Assembly: GCA_029961685.1 (NCBI GenBank)
Contig: JARWKL010000005.1
Coordinates: 13,110,164 to 13,174,163, forward strand
Source: Aristolochia californica
Taxonomy: Eukaryota > Streptophyta > Magnoliopsida > Piperales > Aristolochiaceae
Length of the DNA: 64,000 nt
Reading direction: 5' to 3'
Under the pieces are notes generated by a model. It was not told the origin of the DNA. It did no database searches and saw nothing but the letters and a program-made list of their open reading frames with translations. Each line of letters starts with the position of its first letter. Position 1 is the stretch's first letter. Below, piece after piece: positions 1 through 12,747 of the stretch. Both the position numbers and the translations under genes were made by a program.

Positions 1-2023
1 TGTCTGTAATTTTTAGGGATTGTAAGCTCTTTTTAGTTTTTATATCTTAGGTTTTGCAATCGTCGGGAAAAATTGGTGGCAGAGGATTTTTAACTGAGTG
101 TTGAATTGCAATCCATAAGTAATTTCATACAAAAATATAGCCCATGACACATGATAAATCACATTAAAATCATCTATGATTAATAATATCAGCTTTTTGC
201 AAATGGGCAAAATAATGGCTTGTTTGACTCGGGTAAATATCCCACCGCAAGTTCACTTGAGAATTTAATGAGCGTTTGTTATTATCTTAAAAAGCTTTGC
301 ATCCATAGCTCATTTGTATCTTTAACATGTTTCAAACCTGCATATCTATTTTTCAAACATGTGTGGATGAAATCTCTTTCTTGCAAAATTCCAAGCTATT
401 AGGGTTAAACTAAAGGAATTTCCCAAAATTGGAAAAAAAAAACTTTTGTGTTCATTTGCGTTGGGTGAATAAATTTTCTTTATTTTTATTTGTTATTGTT
501 TTAAATTTTTTCCATACCTCAACTATAAAATTTTCATTTTGTTGTAAGCTTTTTGCCTTCTTTGTTTTCGGGATGAAGGGAGAGCAAAAAGTCAAAGTTT
601 TGATTTAAGAAAAGAGTGTACATCTAAAATGGAAAAGCACAATGCACAATTGTAGGGAGAGATAATTCCAATAAGTGTCTGTAATTTTTGGGGATTGTAA
701 CCTCTTTTTAGTTTTTATATCTCAGGTTTTCCAATCGTTGGGAAAAATTGGTGGCAGAGGATTTTTAACTGAGTGTTGAATTGCAATCCATAAGTCATTT
801 CATACAAAAATATTGCCCGTTACACATGATAAATCATTTTACAATCATCTAGGATTAATTATGTCAGCCTTTTGAAAATGGGAAAAATAATGGCATGTTT
901 GACTTGGGTAAATATCCCATCGCAAGTTCACTTGAGAATTTAATGAGCTTTTGTTATTCTCTTTAAAAGCTTTGCATCCATAGCACATTTGAATCTTTAA
1001 CATGTTTCAAACATTCATACCCATTTTTAAAACATGTGTGGATGAAATCTCTTTCTTGCAAAATTCCAAGCTATTAGGGTTAAACTAGTGGAATTTCCCA
1101 AAATTGGATAACAAAACTTTTGTGTTCATTTGTGTTGGGTGAATAAATTTTCTTTATTTATATTTGTTATTGTTTTAAACTTTTTCCATACATCAACTAT
1201 AAAATTTTCATTTTGTTGTAAGCTTTTTGCCTTGTTTGTTTTCGGGGTGAAGGGAGAGCGAAAAGTCAAAAGTTTTGATTTAAGAAAAAAGTGTACATCT
1301 AAAATGGAAAAGCCCAATGCAAAATTTTAGGGAGAGATAATTCTGAAGAGTGTCTATAATTTTTAGGGATTGTAAGCTCTTTTTAGTTTTTAGATCTCAG
1401 GTTTTGCAATCGTCGGGAAAAATTGGTGGCTGAGGATTTTTAACTGAGTGTTGAATTGCAATCCATAAGTCATTTCATACAAAAATATAGTCCGTTACGC
1501 TTGATAAATCACATTACAATCATATATGATTAATTATGTCAGCTTTTTGCAAATGGGGAAAATAATGGCATGTTTGACTCGGGTAAATATCCCACCCCAA
1601 GTTCACTTGAGAATTTAATAAGCGTTTGTTATTCTATTTAAAAGCTTTGCATCCATAGCACATTTGAATCTTTAACATGTTTCAAACATTCATACCCATT
1701 TTTAAAACATGTGTGGATGAAATCTCTTTATTGCAAAATTCCATGCTATTAGGGTTAAACTAGTGGAATTTCGCAAGATTGGATAACAAAACTTTTGTGT
1801 TCATTTGTGTTGGGTGAATAAATTTTCTTTATTTATATTTGTTATTGTTTTAAATTTTTTCCATACAACAACTATAAAAATTTCATTTTGTTGTAAGCTT
1901 TTTCAATTGTTTGTTTTCGGGATGAAGCGAGACTGAAAAGTCAAAGTTTTGATTTAAAAAAAAGTGTACTTGTAAAATGGAAGAGCACAATGCAAAATTG
2001 TAGGGAGAGATAATTCCAAAGAG
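1..2023 (+). repeat. Three consecutive A' monomers (5'-recombinant A)
   Basis: Units start at 1, 676 and 1351. Each has a B-like first ~110 bp ('gctctttttag', 'attggtggc'), then switches to A markers ('attatgtcagc' or close variants, 'gcaagttc', 'gatgaaatctc', 'tattagggttaaac'). This is the form expected where an A unit follows another A unit through exchange inside the 5' part of the monomer. The unit at 1351 shares private variants with the one at 27594, including 'cgcttgataaatc'. Confidence 0.85.
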
Positions 2024-3370
2024 TGTCTATAATTTTTAGGGATTGTAAGCTCTTTTTAGTTTTTATATCTCAGGTTTTGCAATCGTCGGGAAAAATTGGT
2101 GGCAGAGGATTTTTAACTGAGTGTTGAATTGCAATCCATAAGTCATTTCATACAAAAAAATAGCCCGTTACGCATGAAAAATCACTTTACAATCATCTAT
2201 GATTGTTAGATCAAATTTTTGAAAATGGGCAAAATAACGACTTGTTAGGCTCGGGTAAATATCCCACCGCACGTTCACTTGAGAATTTAATGAGCGTTTG
2301 TTATTCTCTTTAAAATCTTTGGATCCATAGGTCATTTGAATCTTTAACATATTTCAAGCATGCATATTCATTTTTAAAACATGTGTAGATACAATCTGCT
2401 TCAAGATAAATTCCAAGCTTAATAGGGTTGGACTAATGGAATTTCCCAAACTTGGATAACAAAACTTTTGTGTTCATTTGTGGTGTGAATAGATATTTTT
2501 TATTTACATTAGTTATTATTTTAAATATTTTCCACACATCAACTATAAAATTTTTATTTTGTTGTGATCTTTTTTGCCTTTTTTGTTTACGGGATGAAGG
2601 TGGAGTGAAAACTCGAAGTTCTGATTTAAGAAAAAAGTGTACATCTAAAATGGAAACGCACAATGCACAAATGTAGACAGAGATATTTCAAAAGTGTGTC
2701 TGTATTTTTTAGGGATCGTATGCACTTTTTCGTTTTTATATCTATGGTTTTGCAATCGTCGGGAAACAGGGGAGGCGAGCGTTTTTTAACTGAGTGTTGA
2801 CTTCAAATCCATAAGTCATTTCTTACAAAAATATAGCCGTTCCGCATGACAAATCACTTTACAATCACCTATGATTGTTAGCTCAACTTTTTGAATATGG
2901 GCAAAATAATGGCTTGTTTGACTCGGGCAAATCTCCCACCGCTCGTTCACTTGAGAATTTAATGAGCGTTTGATATTCCCATTAAAAGCTTTGGATCCAT
3001 AGGTCATTTGAATCTTTAACATGTTTCTGGCATGCATATCCATTTTTAAAACATGTGTAGAAAAAATATCCTTCCTGTAAAATTCCAAGATATTAGTTTT
3101 GGACTAGTGGAATTTCCCAAACTTGGATAACAAAACTTTTGTGTTCATTTGTGGTGTGTGAATAAATTTTCTTCATTTACTTTTTTTTATTGTTTTAAAC
3201 TTTTTCCGTACATCAACTATGAAATTTTCATTTTGCTGTGATCTATTTGCCTTATTTGCTTACGGGATGAAGGGAGAGCGAAAAACTCGAAGTTTTGATT
3301 TATGAAAAATGTGCACATCTAAAACGGAAATGCACAATGCCCATATGTAGAGAGAGATAATTCCTAAGAG
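2024..3370 (+). repeat. B and C monomers (end of a trimer)
   Basis: B starts at 2024 and C at 2697. The B unit reads 'ttgtggtgtgaatag', two bases shorter than the usual 'ggtgtgtgaatag'; the same private change occurs in the B unit at 28267. B has no 11-bp deletion. C is full length, with 'gctcgttcac' for the usual 'gcacgttcac'. Confidence 0.88.
2189..2206. other. Conserved dyad in every monomer (example copy)
   Basis: The motif 'acaatcatctatgattgt' has perfect 8-bp inverted arms separated by 'ct'. It recurs about 165-180 bp into most B and C monomers. A monomers keep a shorter form with 6-bp arms ('aatcatctatgatt'). It lies in a well-kept part of the repeat. A protein-binding role is possible but is inference. 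Only this representative copy is listed; the others sit at the same monomer position. Confidence 0.6.
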
Positions 3371-5348
3371 TGTCTATAATTTTTAGGGATTGTAAGCACT
3401 TTATCGTTTTTATATCTCAGGTTTTGCAATCGTCGGGAAAAATAGCTTGCGGAGGATTTTTAACTGAGTGTTGAATTGCAATCCATAAGTCATTTCATAC
3501 AAAAATATAGCCCGTTGCGCATGATAAATCACATTACAATCATCTATGATTATTATGTCAGCTTTTTGCAAGTGGCAAAATAATGGCATGTTTGACTCGG
3601 GTAAATATCCCACCGCAAGTTCACTTGAGAATTTAATGAGCGTTTGTTCTCTTTAAATGCTTTGCATCCATAGCTCATTTGCATCTTTATCACGTTTCAA
3701 ACATGCATATCCATTTTTAAAACATGTGTGGATGAAATCTCTTCCTTGCAAAATTCCAAGCTATTAGGGTTAAACTAGTCGAATTTCCCAAAATTGGATA
3801 ACAAAACTTTTTTGTTCATTTGTGTTGGGTGAATAAATTTTCTTTATTTATATTTGTTATTATTTTAAATTTTTTCCATACATCAACTGTAAAATTTTCA
3901 TTTTGTTGTAAGCTTTTTGCCTTGTTTGTTTTCGAGATGAAGGGAGAGCGAAAAGTCAAAGTTTGATTTAAGAAAAAAGTGTACAACTAAAATGGAAAAG
4001 CACAATGCACAATTTCAGGGAGAGATAATTCCAAAGAGTGTCTGCAATTTTTAGGGATTGTAAGATCTTTTTAGTTTTTATATCTCAGGTTTTGCAATTG
4101 TCGGGAAATATTGGTGGCAGAGGATTTTTAACTGAGTGTTGAATTGCAATCCATAAGTCATTTCATACAAAAATATAGCCCGTTACGCATGATAAATCAC
4201 TTTACAATCATCTATGATTGGTAGATAAATTTTTTTGAAATGGGCACAATAATGACGTGTTAGACTCGGGAAAATATCCCACCGCACGTTCACTTGAAAA
4301 TTTAATAAGCGTTTGTTATTATCTTTAAAAGCTTTGGATTCATAGGTCATTTAAATATTTAACATGTTTCAAACATGCATATCCATTTTTGAAACATGTG
4401 TAGAAAAAATCTCCTTCATGTAAAATTTCAAGCTTAATAGGGTTGTTTCCCAAACTTGGATAACAAAACTTTTGTGTTCATTTGAGGTGTGTGAATAGAT
4501 ATTTTTTATTTACATTAGTTATTATTTTAAATATTTTCCACACATCAACTATAAAGTTTTTATTTTTTTGTGAACTTTTTTGCCTTTTTTGATTACGGGA
4601 TGAAGGGGGAGCGAAACTCAAAGTTCTGATTTAAGAAAAAATATTACAACTAAAATGGAAATGCACAACGCACAAATGTAGAGTGAGATATTTCCAAAGA
4701 GTGTCTGTATTTTTAGGGATCGTATGCACTTTTTTGTTTTTATATCTATGGTTTTGCAATCGTCGGAAAATGGGGGAGGCGGGCAATTTTTAACTGAGTG
4801 TTGGCCTCAAATCCATAAGTCATTTCTTACAAAAAAAATATAGCCCATTACACATGAAAAATCACTTTATAATCATATATGATAGTTAGCTCAACTTTTT
4901 TAATATGGGCAAAATAATGGCTTGTTTGACTCGGGCAAATATCCCACCGCACGTTCAATTGAGAATTTAATGAGCGTTTGTTATTCTCTTTAAAAGCTTG
5001 GAATTCTTAGGTCATTTGAATCTTTAACATGTTTCTGGTTTGCATATCCATTTTTAAAACATGTGTAGAAAAAATTTCCTTCATCTTAAATTTCGCAAAC
5101 TTGGATAACAAAATTTTTGTGTTCATTTGTGGTGTGTGAATAAATTTTCTTCATTTACTTTTTTTTATTGTTTTAAACTTTTTCCTTACATCACCTATGA
5201 AATTTTTATTTTGCTGTGATCTATTTGCCTTTTTTGTTTACGGGATGAAGTGAGAGCGAAATACTCGAAGTTTTGATTTAAGAAAAATGTGTACATCTAA
5301 TACGGAAATGCACAATGCACATATGTAGAGAGAGATAATTCCAAAGTG
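3371..5348 (+). repeat. A-B-C trimer with 11-bp and ~30-bp deletions
   Basis: A starts at 3371, B at 4039 and C at 4702. B carries the 11-bp deletion, with the junction at 4445/4446 ('agggttg' joined to 'tttccc'). C has the 'gaattcttagg' and 'tctggtttgc' variants. It also lacks about 30 bp at ~5090, where 'cttaaatt' is followed directly by 'tcgcaaacttgg'. The lost piece is bounded by short 'aatt' repeats in intact copies. Confidence 0.87.
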
Positions 5349-6024
5349 TGTCTATAATTTTTAGGATTGTAAGCACTTTTTCGTTTTTATATATATCAGG
5401 TTTTGTAATCGTCGGGAAAAATGGGTTGCTGAGGATTTTTAACTGAGCGTTGAATTGCAATCCATAAGTCATTTCATACAAAAATATAGCCCATTACGCA
5501 TGATAAATCACATTACAATCATCTATCATTAATTATGTCAGCTTTTTGCAAATGGGCAAAATAATGGCATGTTTGACTCGGGTAAATATCCCACCGCAAG
5601 TTCACTTGAGAATTTAATGAGCGTTTGTTATTCTCATTAAAAGCTTTGGATCCATAGCTCATTTGAATCTTTAACATGTTTTTGGCATGCCTATCCATTT
5701 TTAAAACATGTGTAGAAAAAATCTCGTTTATGTAAAATTCCAAGAAATTAGTTTTGGACTAGTGGAATTTCCCATACTTGGGTAACAAAACTTTTGTGTT
5801 CATTTGTGGTGTGTGAATAAATTTTCTTCATTTAATTTTTTTATTATTATAAACTTTTTCCGTACATCAACTATCAAATTTTCATTTTGCTGTGATCCAT
5901 TTGCGTTTTTTGTTTACGGGATGAAGGGAGAGCGAAAAAGTCGACGTTTTGATTTAAGAAAAAAGTGTACATCTAAAACGGAAATGCACAATGCATATAT
6001 GTAGAGAGAGATAATTCCAAAGAG
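5349..6024 (+). repeat. Chimeric A/C monomer
   Basis: The 5' half is A ('ttgctgagg', 'aattatgtcagc', 'ggcatgtttgac', 'gcaagttc'). From about 5.64 kb the unit is C ('ggatccatag', 'ttttggcatgcc', 'gaaattagttttggac', 'gtgaataaattttcttcatt'). Length and register are kept, as expected from homologous unequal exchange. It follows a C unit, so the local order is C, A/C, A. Confidence 0.85.
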
Positions 6025-8046
6025 TGTCTGTAATTTTTAGGGATTGTAAGCACCTTTTTGTTTTTATATCTCAGGTTTTGCAATCATCGGGAAAAATGGG
6101 TTGCGGAGGATTTTTAACTGAGTGTTGACTTGCAATCCATAAGTCATTTCATACAAAAATATAGCCCATTATGCATGATAAATCACATTACAATCATCTA
6201 TAATTAATTATGTCAGTTTTTTGCAAATGGGCAAAATAATGACATGTTTGACTTGGGTAAATATCCCATCGCAAGTTCACTTGAGATTTTAATGAGCGTT
6301 TGTTATTCTCTTTAAAAGATTTGCATCCATAGCTCATTTGCATGTTTAACATGTTTCAAACATGCATATCCAGTTTTAAAACATGAGTGGATGAAATCTC
6401 TTTCTTGCAAAATTCCAAGCTATTAGGGTTAAAGTAGTGGAATTTCCCAAAATTGGATAACAAAACTTTTGCGTTCATTTGTGATGGGTGAATAAAATTT
6501 CTTTATTTATATTTGTTATTTTTTTTAATTTTTTCCATACTTCAACTATAAAATTTTCATTTTGTTGTAAGCTTTTTGCCTTGTTTGTTTTCGGGACGCA
6601 GGGAGAGTGAAATGTCAAAGTTTTCATTTAAGAAAAAAATGTACATCTAAAATGGAAAGGCACAATGCACGATTGTAGGGAGAGATAATTCCAAAGAGTG
6701 TCTGTAATTTTTAGGGATTGTAAGCTCTTTTTAGTTTTTATATCTCAGGTTTTGCAATCGAAAGGAAAAATTGGTGGTAGAGGATTTTTAACTGAGTGTT
6801 GAATTGCATTCCATAAGTCATTTCATACAAAAATATAGCCTGTTACGCATGATAAATCACTTTACAATCATATATGATTGTAAGATCAAATTTTTGAAAA
6901 TGGGCAAAATAATGAATTGTTAGACTCGGGTAAATATCCCACCGCACGTTCACTTGAGAATTTAATGAGCGTTTGTTATTCTCTTTAAAAGCTTTGGATC
7001 CATAGGTCATTTGAATCTTTAACATGTTTCAAGCATGCATATCCATTTTTAAAACATGTGTAGAAAAAATCTCCTTCATGTAAAATTCCAAGCTTAATTG
7101 GGTTGAACTAATGGAATTTCCCAAACTTGGGTAACAAAACTTTTGTGTTCATTTGTGGTGTGTGAATAGATATTTTTTATTTACATTAGTTATTATTTTA
7201 AATATTTTCCACATATCAACTATAAAATTTTTATTTTGTATTGATCTTTTTTGCCTTTTTTGTTTACGGGATGAAGGGGAGTGAAAACTCGAAGTTCTGA
7301 TTTAAGAAAAAAATGTACATCTAAAATGGAAATGCACAATGCAAAAATGTAGAGAGAGATATTTCCAAAGAGTGTGTGTATGTTTTAGGGATCGTATGCA
7401 CTCTTTTGTTTTTATATCTATGGTTTGGCAATCGTCGGGAAACAGGGGAGGCCGGGGATTTTTAACTGAGTGTTGACTTCAAATCCATAAGTCATTTCTT
7501 ACAAAAATATAGCCCATTACGCATGAAAAATCACTTTACAATCATCTATGATTGTTAGCTCAACTTTTTGAATATGGGCAAAAAATTGGCTTGTTTGACT
7601 CGGGCAAATATCCCACTGCACGTTCACTTGAGAATTTAATGAGCGTTTTTTATTCCCTTTAAAAGCTTTGGATCCATAGGTCATTTGAATCCTTAACATG
7701 TTTATGGCATGCATATCCATTTTTAAAACATGTGTAGAAAAAATCTCCTTCATGTAAAATTCCAAGATATTATTTTTGGACTAGTGGAATTTCCCAAACT
7801 TGGATAACAAAACTTTTGTGTTAATTTATGTTTTGTGAATAAATTTTCTTCATTTAATTTTTTTATTTTTTTAAACTTTTTTCGTACATCAACTATGAAA
7901 TTTTCATTTTGCTGTGATCTATTTGCCTTTTTTGTTTCCGGGATGAGGGGAGAGAGAAAAACTTGAAGTTTTCATTTAAGAAAAATGTGTACATCTAAAA
8001 CGGAAATGCACAATGCACATATGTAGAGAGAGATAATTCCAAAAAG
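6025..8046 (+). repeat. Regular A-B-C trimer
   Basis: A starts at 6025, B at 6699 and C at 7373. B is full length, without the 11-bp deletion. C starts with 'tgtgtgtatg', a variant also seen at 18782 and 34893. No large indel is seen. Confidence 0.9.
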
Positions 8047-10059
8047 TGTCTGTAATTTTTAGGGATTGTAAGCACTTTTAGTTTTTAGATCTCAGGTTTT
8101 GTAATCGTCGGGAAAAATGGGTTGCGGAGGATGTTTAACTGAGTGTTGAATTGCAATCCACAAGTCATTTCATACAAAAATATAGCCCGTTACGTATGAT
8201 AAATCACTATACAATCATCTTTGATTGTTAGATCAAATTTTTTTAAAATGGGCAAAATAATGACTTGTTAGACTCGGGTAAATATCCCACCACATGTTCA
8301 CTTGAGAATTTAATGAGCGTTTGTTATTCTCTTTAAAAGCTTTGCATCCATAGCTCATTTGAATCATTAACATGTTTCAAACATGCATATCCATTTTTAA
8401 AACATGTGTGGATGAAATCTCTTTTTTGCAAAATTCCAAGCTATTAGGGTTAAACTAGTGGAATTTCCCAAAATTGGATAACAAAACTTTAGTGTTCATT
8501 TGTGTTGGGTGAATAAATTTTCTTTATTTATATTTATTATTTTTTAAAATTTTTTCCATACATCATCTATAAAATTTTCATTTTTTAGTAAGGTTTTTGC
8601 CTTGTTTGTTTCCGGGATGAAAGGAGAGCGAAAAGTCAAAGTTTTGATTTAAGAAAAAAGTGTACATCTAAAAAGGAAAAGCACAATGCACAATTGTAGG
8701 GAGAGAAAATTTCAAAGAGTGTCTGTAATTTTTAGGGATTGTAAGCTCTTTTTAGTTTTTATATGACATGTTTTGTAATCGTCGGGAAAAATTGGTGGCA
8801 GAGGATTTTTAACTGAGTGTTGAATTGCAATCCATAAGTCATTTCATACAAAAATATAGCCCGTTACGCATGATAAATCACTTTACAATCATCTATGATT
8901 GTTAGATCAAATTTTTTGAAAATGGGCAAAATAATGACTTGTTAGACTCCGGTAAATATCCCACCGGATGTTCACTTGAGAATTTAATGAGCGTTTGTTA
9001 TTCTCTTTAAAAGCTTTGGATCCATAGGTCATTTGAATCTTTAACATGTTTCAAGCATGCACATCCATTTTTAAAACTTGGGTACAAAAAATCTCCTTCA
9101 TGTAAAATTCCAAGCTTAATAGGGTTGTTTCCCAGACTTGGATAACAAAACTTTTGTGTTCATTTGTGGTATGTGAATAGATATTTTTTATTTAAACTAG
9201 TTATTATTTTAAATATTTTCCACACATCAACTATAAAATTTTTATTTTGTTGTGATCTTTTTTGCCTTTTTTGTTTACTTGATGAAGGGGGAGCGAATAC
9301 TCAAATTTCTGATTTAAGAAAAAAGTGTACATCTAAAATGAAAGTGCACAATTCACAAATGTAGAGAGAGATATTTCCAAAGACTGTCTGTATGTTTTAG
9401 GGATCGTATGCACTTTTTCATTTTTATATCTAAGGTTTTGCAATCATCGGGAAACGGGGGAGGCGGGCGATTTTTAATTGAGTGTTGACTTCAAATCCAT
9501 AAGTCATTTCTTACAAAAATATAGCCCGTTACGCATGATAAATCACTTTACAATCATCTATGATTTTTAGATCAACTTTTTGAATATGGGCAAAATAATG
9601 GCTTGTTTGACTCGGGGAAATATCCCACCGCACGTTCACCTGAGAATTTAATGAGCGTTTGTTATTCTCTTTAAAAGTTTTGGATCCACAAGTCATTTGA
9701 ATCTTTTACATGGTTCTGGCATGCATATCCATTTTTATAACAATTGTAGAAAAAATCTCCTTCATGTAAAATTCCAAGATATAAGTTTTGGACTAGTGGA
9801 TTTTCCCAAACTCTGATAAAAAAACTTTTGTGTTCATTTGTGGTGTGTGAATAATTTTTCTTCATTTACTTTTTTTTATTGTTTTAAACTTTTTCTGTAC
9901 ATCAGCTATGAAATTTACATTTTGGTGTGATCTATTTGCCTTTTTTGTTTACGAGATGAAGGGTGAGCGAAAAATTCGAAGTTTTGATTGAAGAAAAATG
10001 TGCACATCTAAAATGGAAATGCACAATGTACATATGTAGAGAGAGATAATTCCAAAGAG
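8047..10059 (+). repeat. A/B/A mosaic, B (11-bp deletion) and C monomers
   Basis: The unit at 8047 begins as A ('gggttgcgg'), has a B-like patch at about 8.20-8.30 kb ('gttagatcaaat', 'gacttgttagac') and returns to A by 8.34 kb ('gcatccatagctc'). This pattern fits a short conversion tract. B starts at 8720 and carries the 11-bp deletion (junction 9127/9128). C starts at 9385. Confidence 0.85.
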
Positions 10060-10729
10060 TGTCTATAATTTTTAGGGATTGTAAGCACTTTTTCGTTTTT
10101 ATATCTCAGGTTTTGCAATAGTCGGGAAAAATGGCTTGCGGAGGATTTTTAATTGAGTGTTGAATTGCAATCCATAAGTCATTTCATACAAAAATATAGC
10201 CCGTTACGCATGAGAAATCACATCACAATCATCTAAAATTATTATGACAGCTTTTTGCAAATTGGCAAAATAATGGCATGTTTGACACGGGTAAATATCC
10301 CACCGCAAGTTCACTTGAGAATTTAATGAGCGTTTGTTATTCTCTTTAAAATCTTTGCATCCATAGCTCATTTGCATCTTTAACATGTTTCAAACATGCA
10401 TATCCATTTTTAAAACATGTGTGGATGAAATCTCTTTCTTGAAAAATTCCAAGCTATTAGGGTTAAACTAGTGGAATTTCCCAAAATTGGATAACAAAAC
10501 TTTTGTGTTCATTTGTGTTGGGGAAATAAATTTTCTTTATTTATATTTGTTATTGTTTTATATTTTTTCCATACATCAACTATAAAATTTTCATTTTGTT
10601 GTAATTTTTTGCCTTGTTTGATTTCGGGATGAAGGGAGAGCGAAAAGTCAAAGTTTTGATTTAAGAAAAAAGTGTACAACTAAAATGGAAAAGCACAATG
10701 CACAATTGTAGGGAGATAAAATTCCAAAG
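10060..10729 (+). repeat. Representative monomer, subfamily A
   Basis: Seen markers in order: 'tgtctataatttttaggg', 'ttgcggagg', 'cacaatcatctaaaatt', 'ggcatgtttgac', 'gcaagttcacttg', 'gcatccatagctcatttgc', 'ttcaaacatgc', 'gatgaaatctctttcttg', 'tattagggttaaactagtgg', 'aaaattggataac', 'tgtgttggg', 'gccttgtttg', 'agcgaaaagtcaaag' and an end resembling 'cacaattgtaggga'. A monomers lack the BamHI site (GGATCC) present in most B and C monomers, because the shared position reads 'tttgcatcca'. They carry several HindIII sites (AAGCTT). This unit is a fairly ordinary copy. Confidence 0.9.
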
Positions 10730-12075
10730 TGTATTTGTAATTTTTAGGGATTGTCAGCTCTTTTTAATATCTCAGGTTTTACAATCGTCGGGAAAAATTG
10801 GTGCCAGAGGATTTGTAATTGAGCATTGAATTGCAATCCATAAGTCATTTCATACAAAAATATAGCCCATTACGCATGATAAATCACTTTACATTCATCT
10901 ATGATTTTTAGATCAAATTTTTGAAAATGGGAAAAATAATGACTTGTTAGACTCGGGTAAATATCCCACCGCAGGTTCACTTGAGAATTTAATGAGCGTT
11001 TGTTATTCTTTTTAAAAGCTTTGGATCCATAGGTCATTTGAATCTTTAACATGTTTCAAGCATGCATATCCATTTTTAAAATATGTGTAGAAAAAATCTC
11101 CTTCATGTAAAATTCCAAGCTAAATAGGGTTGGACTAATGGAATTTCCCAAACTTGGATAACAAAACTTTTGTGTTCATTTGTGGTGTGTGAATAGATAT
11201 TTTTTATTTACATTAGTTATTATTTTAAATATTTTCCTCACATCAACTATAAAATTTTTATTTTGTTGTGATTTTTTTTGCCTTTTTTGTTTACTGGATG
11301 AAGAGGGAGCGAAAACTCAAAGTTCTGATTGAAGAAAAAAGTGTACATCTAAAATGAAAATGCACAATGCACAAATGTAGAGAGAGATATTTCCAAAGAA
11401 TGTCTGTTTGTTTTAGGGATCGTATGCACTTTTTCATTTTTATATCTATGGTTTTGCAATCGTCGGGAAACAGGGGAGGCTGGCGATTTTTAACTGAGTG
11501 TTCATATCAAATCCATAAGTCATTTCGTAAAAAAATATAGCCCGTTACGCATGACAAATAACTTTACTAATCATCTATGATTGTTAGCTCAACTTTTTGA
11601 ATATGGGCAAAATAATGGCTTGTTTGACACGGGCAAATATCCCACCGCACGTTCACCTGAGAATTTAATGAGCGTTTGTTATTCTCTTTAAAAGCTTTGG
11701 ATCCATAGGTCACTTGATCATTAGCATGTTTCATGCATGCATATCCATTTTTAAAACATGTGTAGAAAAAATCTCCTTCTTGTAAAATTCCAAGATATTA
11801 GTTTGGGACTAGTGGAATTTCCCAAACTTGGATAACAAAACTTTTGTGTTCATTTGTGGTGTGTGATTAAATTTTCTTCATTTTCTTTTTTTATTGTTTT
11901 AAACTTTTTCCGTACATCAACTATGAAATTTTCATTTTGCTGTGATCTATTTGCCTTTTTTTGTTTACGGGATGAAGGGAGAGCAAAAAAATCGAAGTTT
12001 TGATTTAAGAAAAAAGTGTACATCTAAAAAGGAAATGCACAATGCACATATGTAGAGAGAGATAATTACAAAGAG
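10060..12075 (+). repeat. A-B-C trimer with paralogues at 15.4 and 24.2 kb
   Basis: A starts at 10060, B at 10730 and C at 11401. B is full length at the 11-bp marker but lacks about 8 bp near 10.76 kb ('ctctttttaatatctc'). Private variants such as 'gagaaatcacatcac' (A) and 'actttacattcatc' (B) recur at 15.6/16.3 kb and 24.4/25.0 kb. The C unit has 'ataactttactaatc', shared with C at 25572. Confidence 0.88.
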
Positions 12076-12747
12076 TGTCTGTAATTTTTAGGGATTGTAA
12101 GCTCTTTTTAGTTTTTATATCTCAGGTTTTGCAATCGTCGGGAAAAATTGGTGGCAGAGGATTTTTAACTGAGTGTTGAATTGTAATCCATAAGTCATTT
12201 CATACAAAAATATAGCCCGTTATGCATGATAAATCACTTCACAATCATCTATGATAGTTAGATCAAATTTTTGAAAATGGGCAAAATAATGACTTGTTAG
12301 ACTGGGGTAAATCTCCCACCGCACGTTCACTTGCGAATTTAATGAGCGTTTGTTATTCTCTTTAAAAGCTTTGAATCCATAGCCCATTTGAATCTTTAAC
12401 ATGTTTCAAACATGCATATCCATTTTTAAAACCTGTGCAGATGAAATCTCTTTCTTGCAAAATTCCAAGCTATTAGGGTTAAACTAGTGGAATTTCCCAA
12501 AATTGGATAACAAAAATTTTGTGTTCATTTGTGTTGGGTGAATAAATTTTCTTTATTTATATTTGTTATTGTTTTAAATTTTTTCCATACATCATCGATA
12601 AAATTTTCATTTTGATGTAAGCTTTTTGCCTTGTTTTTTTCGGGATGAAGGGAGAGCGAAAAGTCAAAGTTTTGATTTAAGAAAAAAGTGTACATCTAAA
12701 ATGGAAAAGCACAATGCACAATTGTAGGGAGAGATAATTCCAAAGAG
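12076..12747 (+). repeat. Chimeric B/A monomer
   Basis: The 5' half is B ('gttagatcaaatttttgaa', 'gacttgttagac', 'gcacgttc'). The 3' half is A ('ttcaaacatgc', 'gatgaaatctctttcttg', 'tattagggttaaac', 'tgtgttgggtg'). The switch lies at about 12.37-12.40 kb. It is related to the B/A units at 21478, 22151 and 37590. Confidence 0.87.

Noticed and set aside
1070..1090. Telomere-like 'ttagggtta' in A units
   Set aside because: Only one and a half hexamers per monomer, never in tandem. It is best seen as chance within 'tattagggttaaac'.
1193..1210. TATA-like 'ctataaaat' and AATAAA in A and C units
   Set aside because: Expected by chance in such AT-rich DNA, with no associated reading frame. Satellite transcription is possible but not shown by the sequence.
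2168..2350. Recurring minus-strand ORF of 60-82 codons in B and C units
   Set aside because: It recurs because the satellite recurs. Copies carry stops, frameshifts and differing starts, and it matches no family I recognise. There is no promoter or codon signal, and similar-length frames occur on the other strand of the same unit. A codon-position substitution test would settle it.
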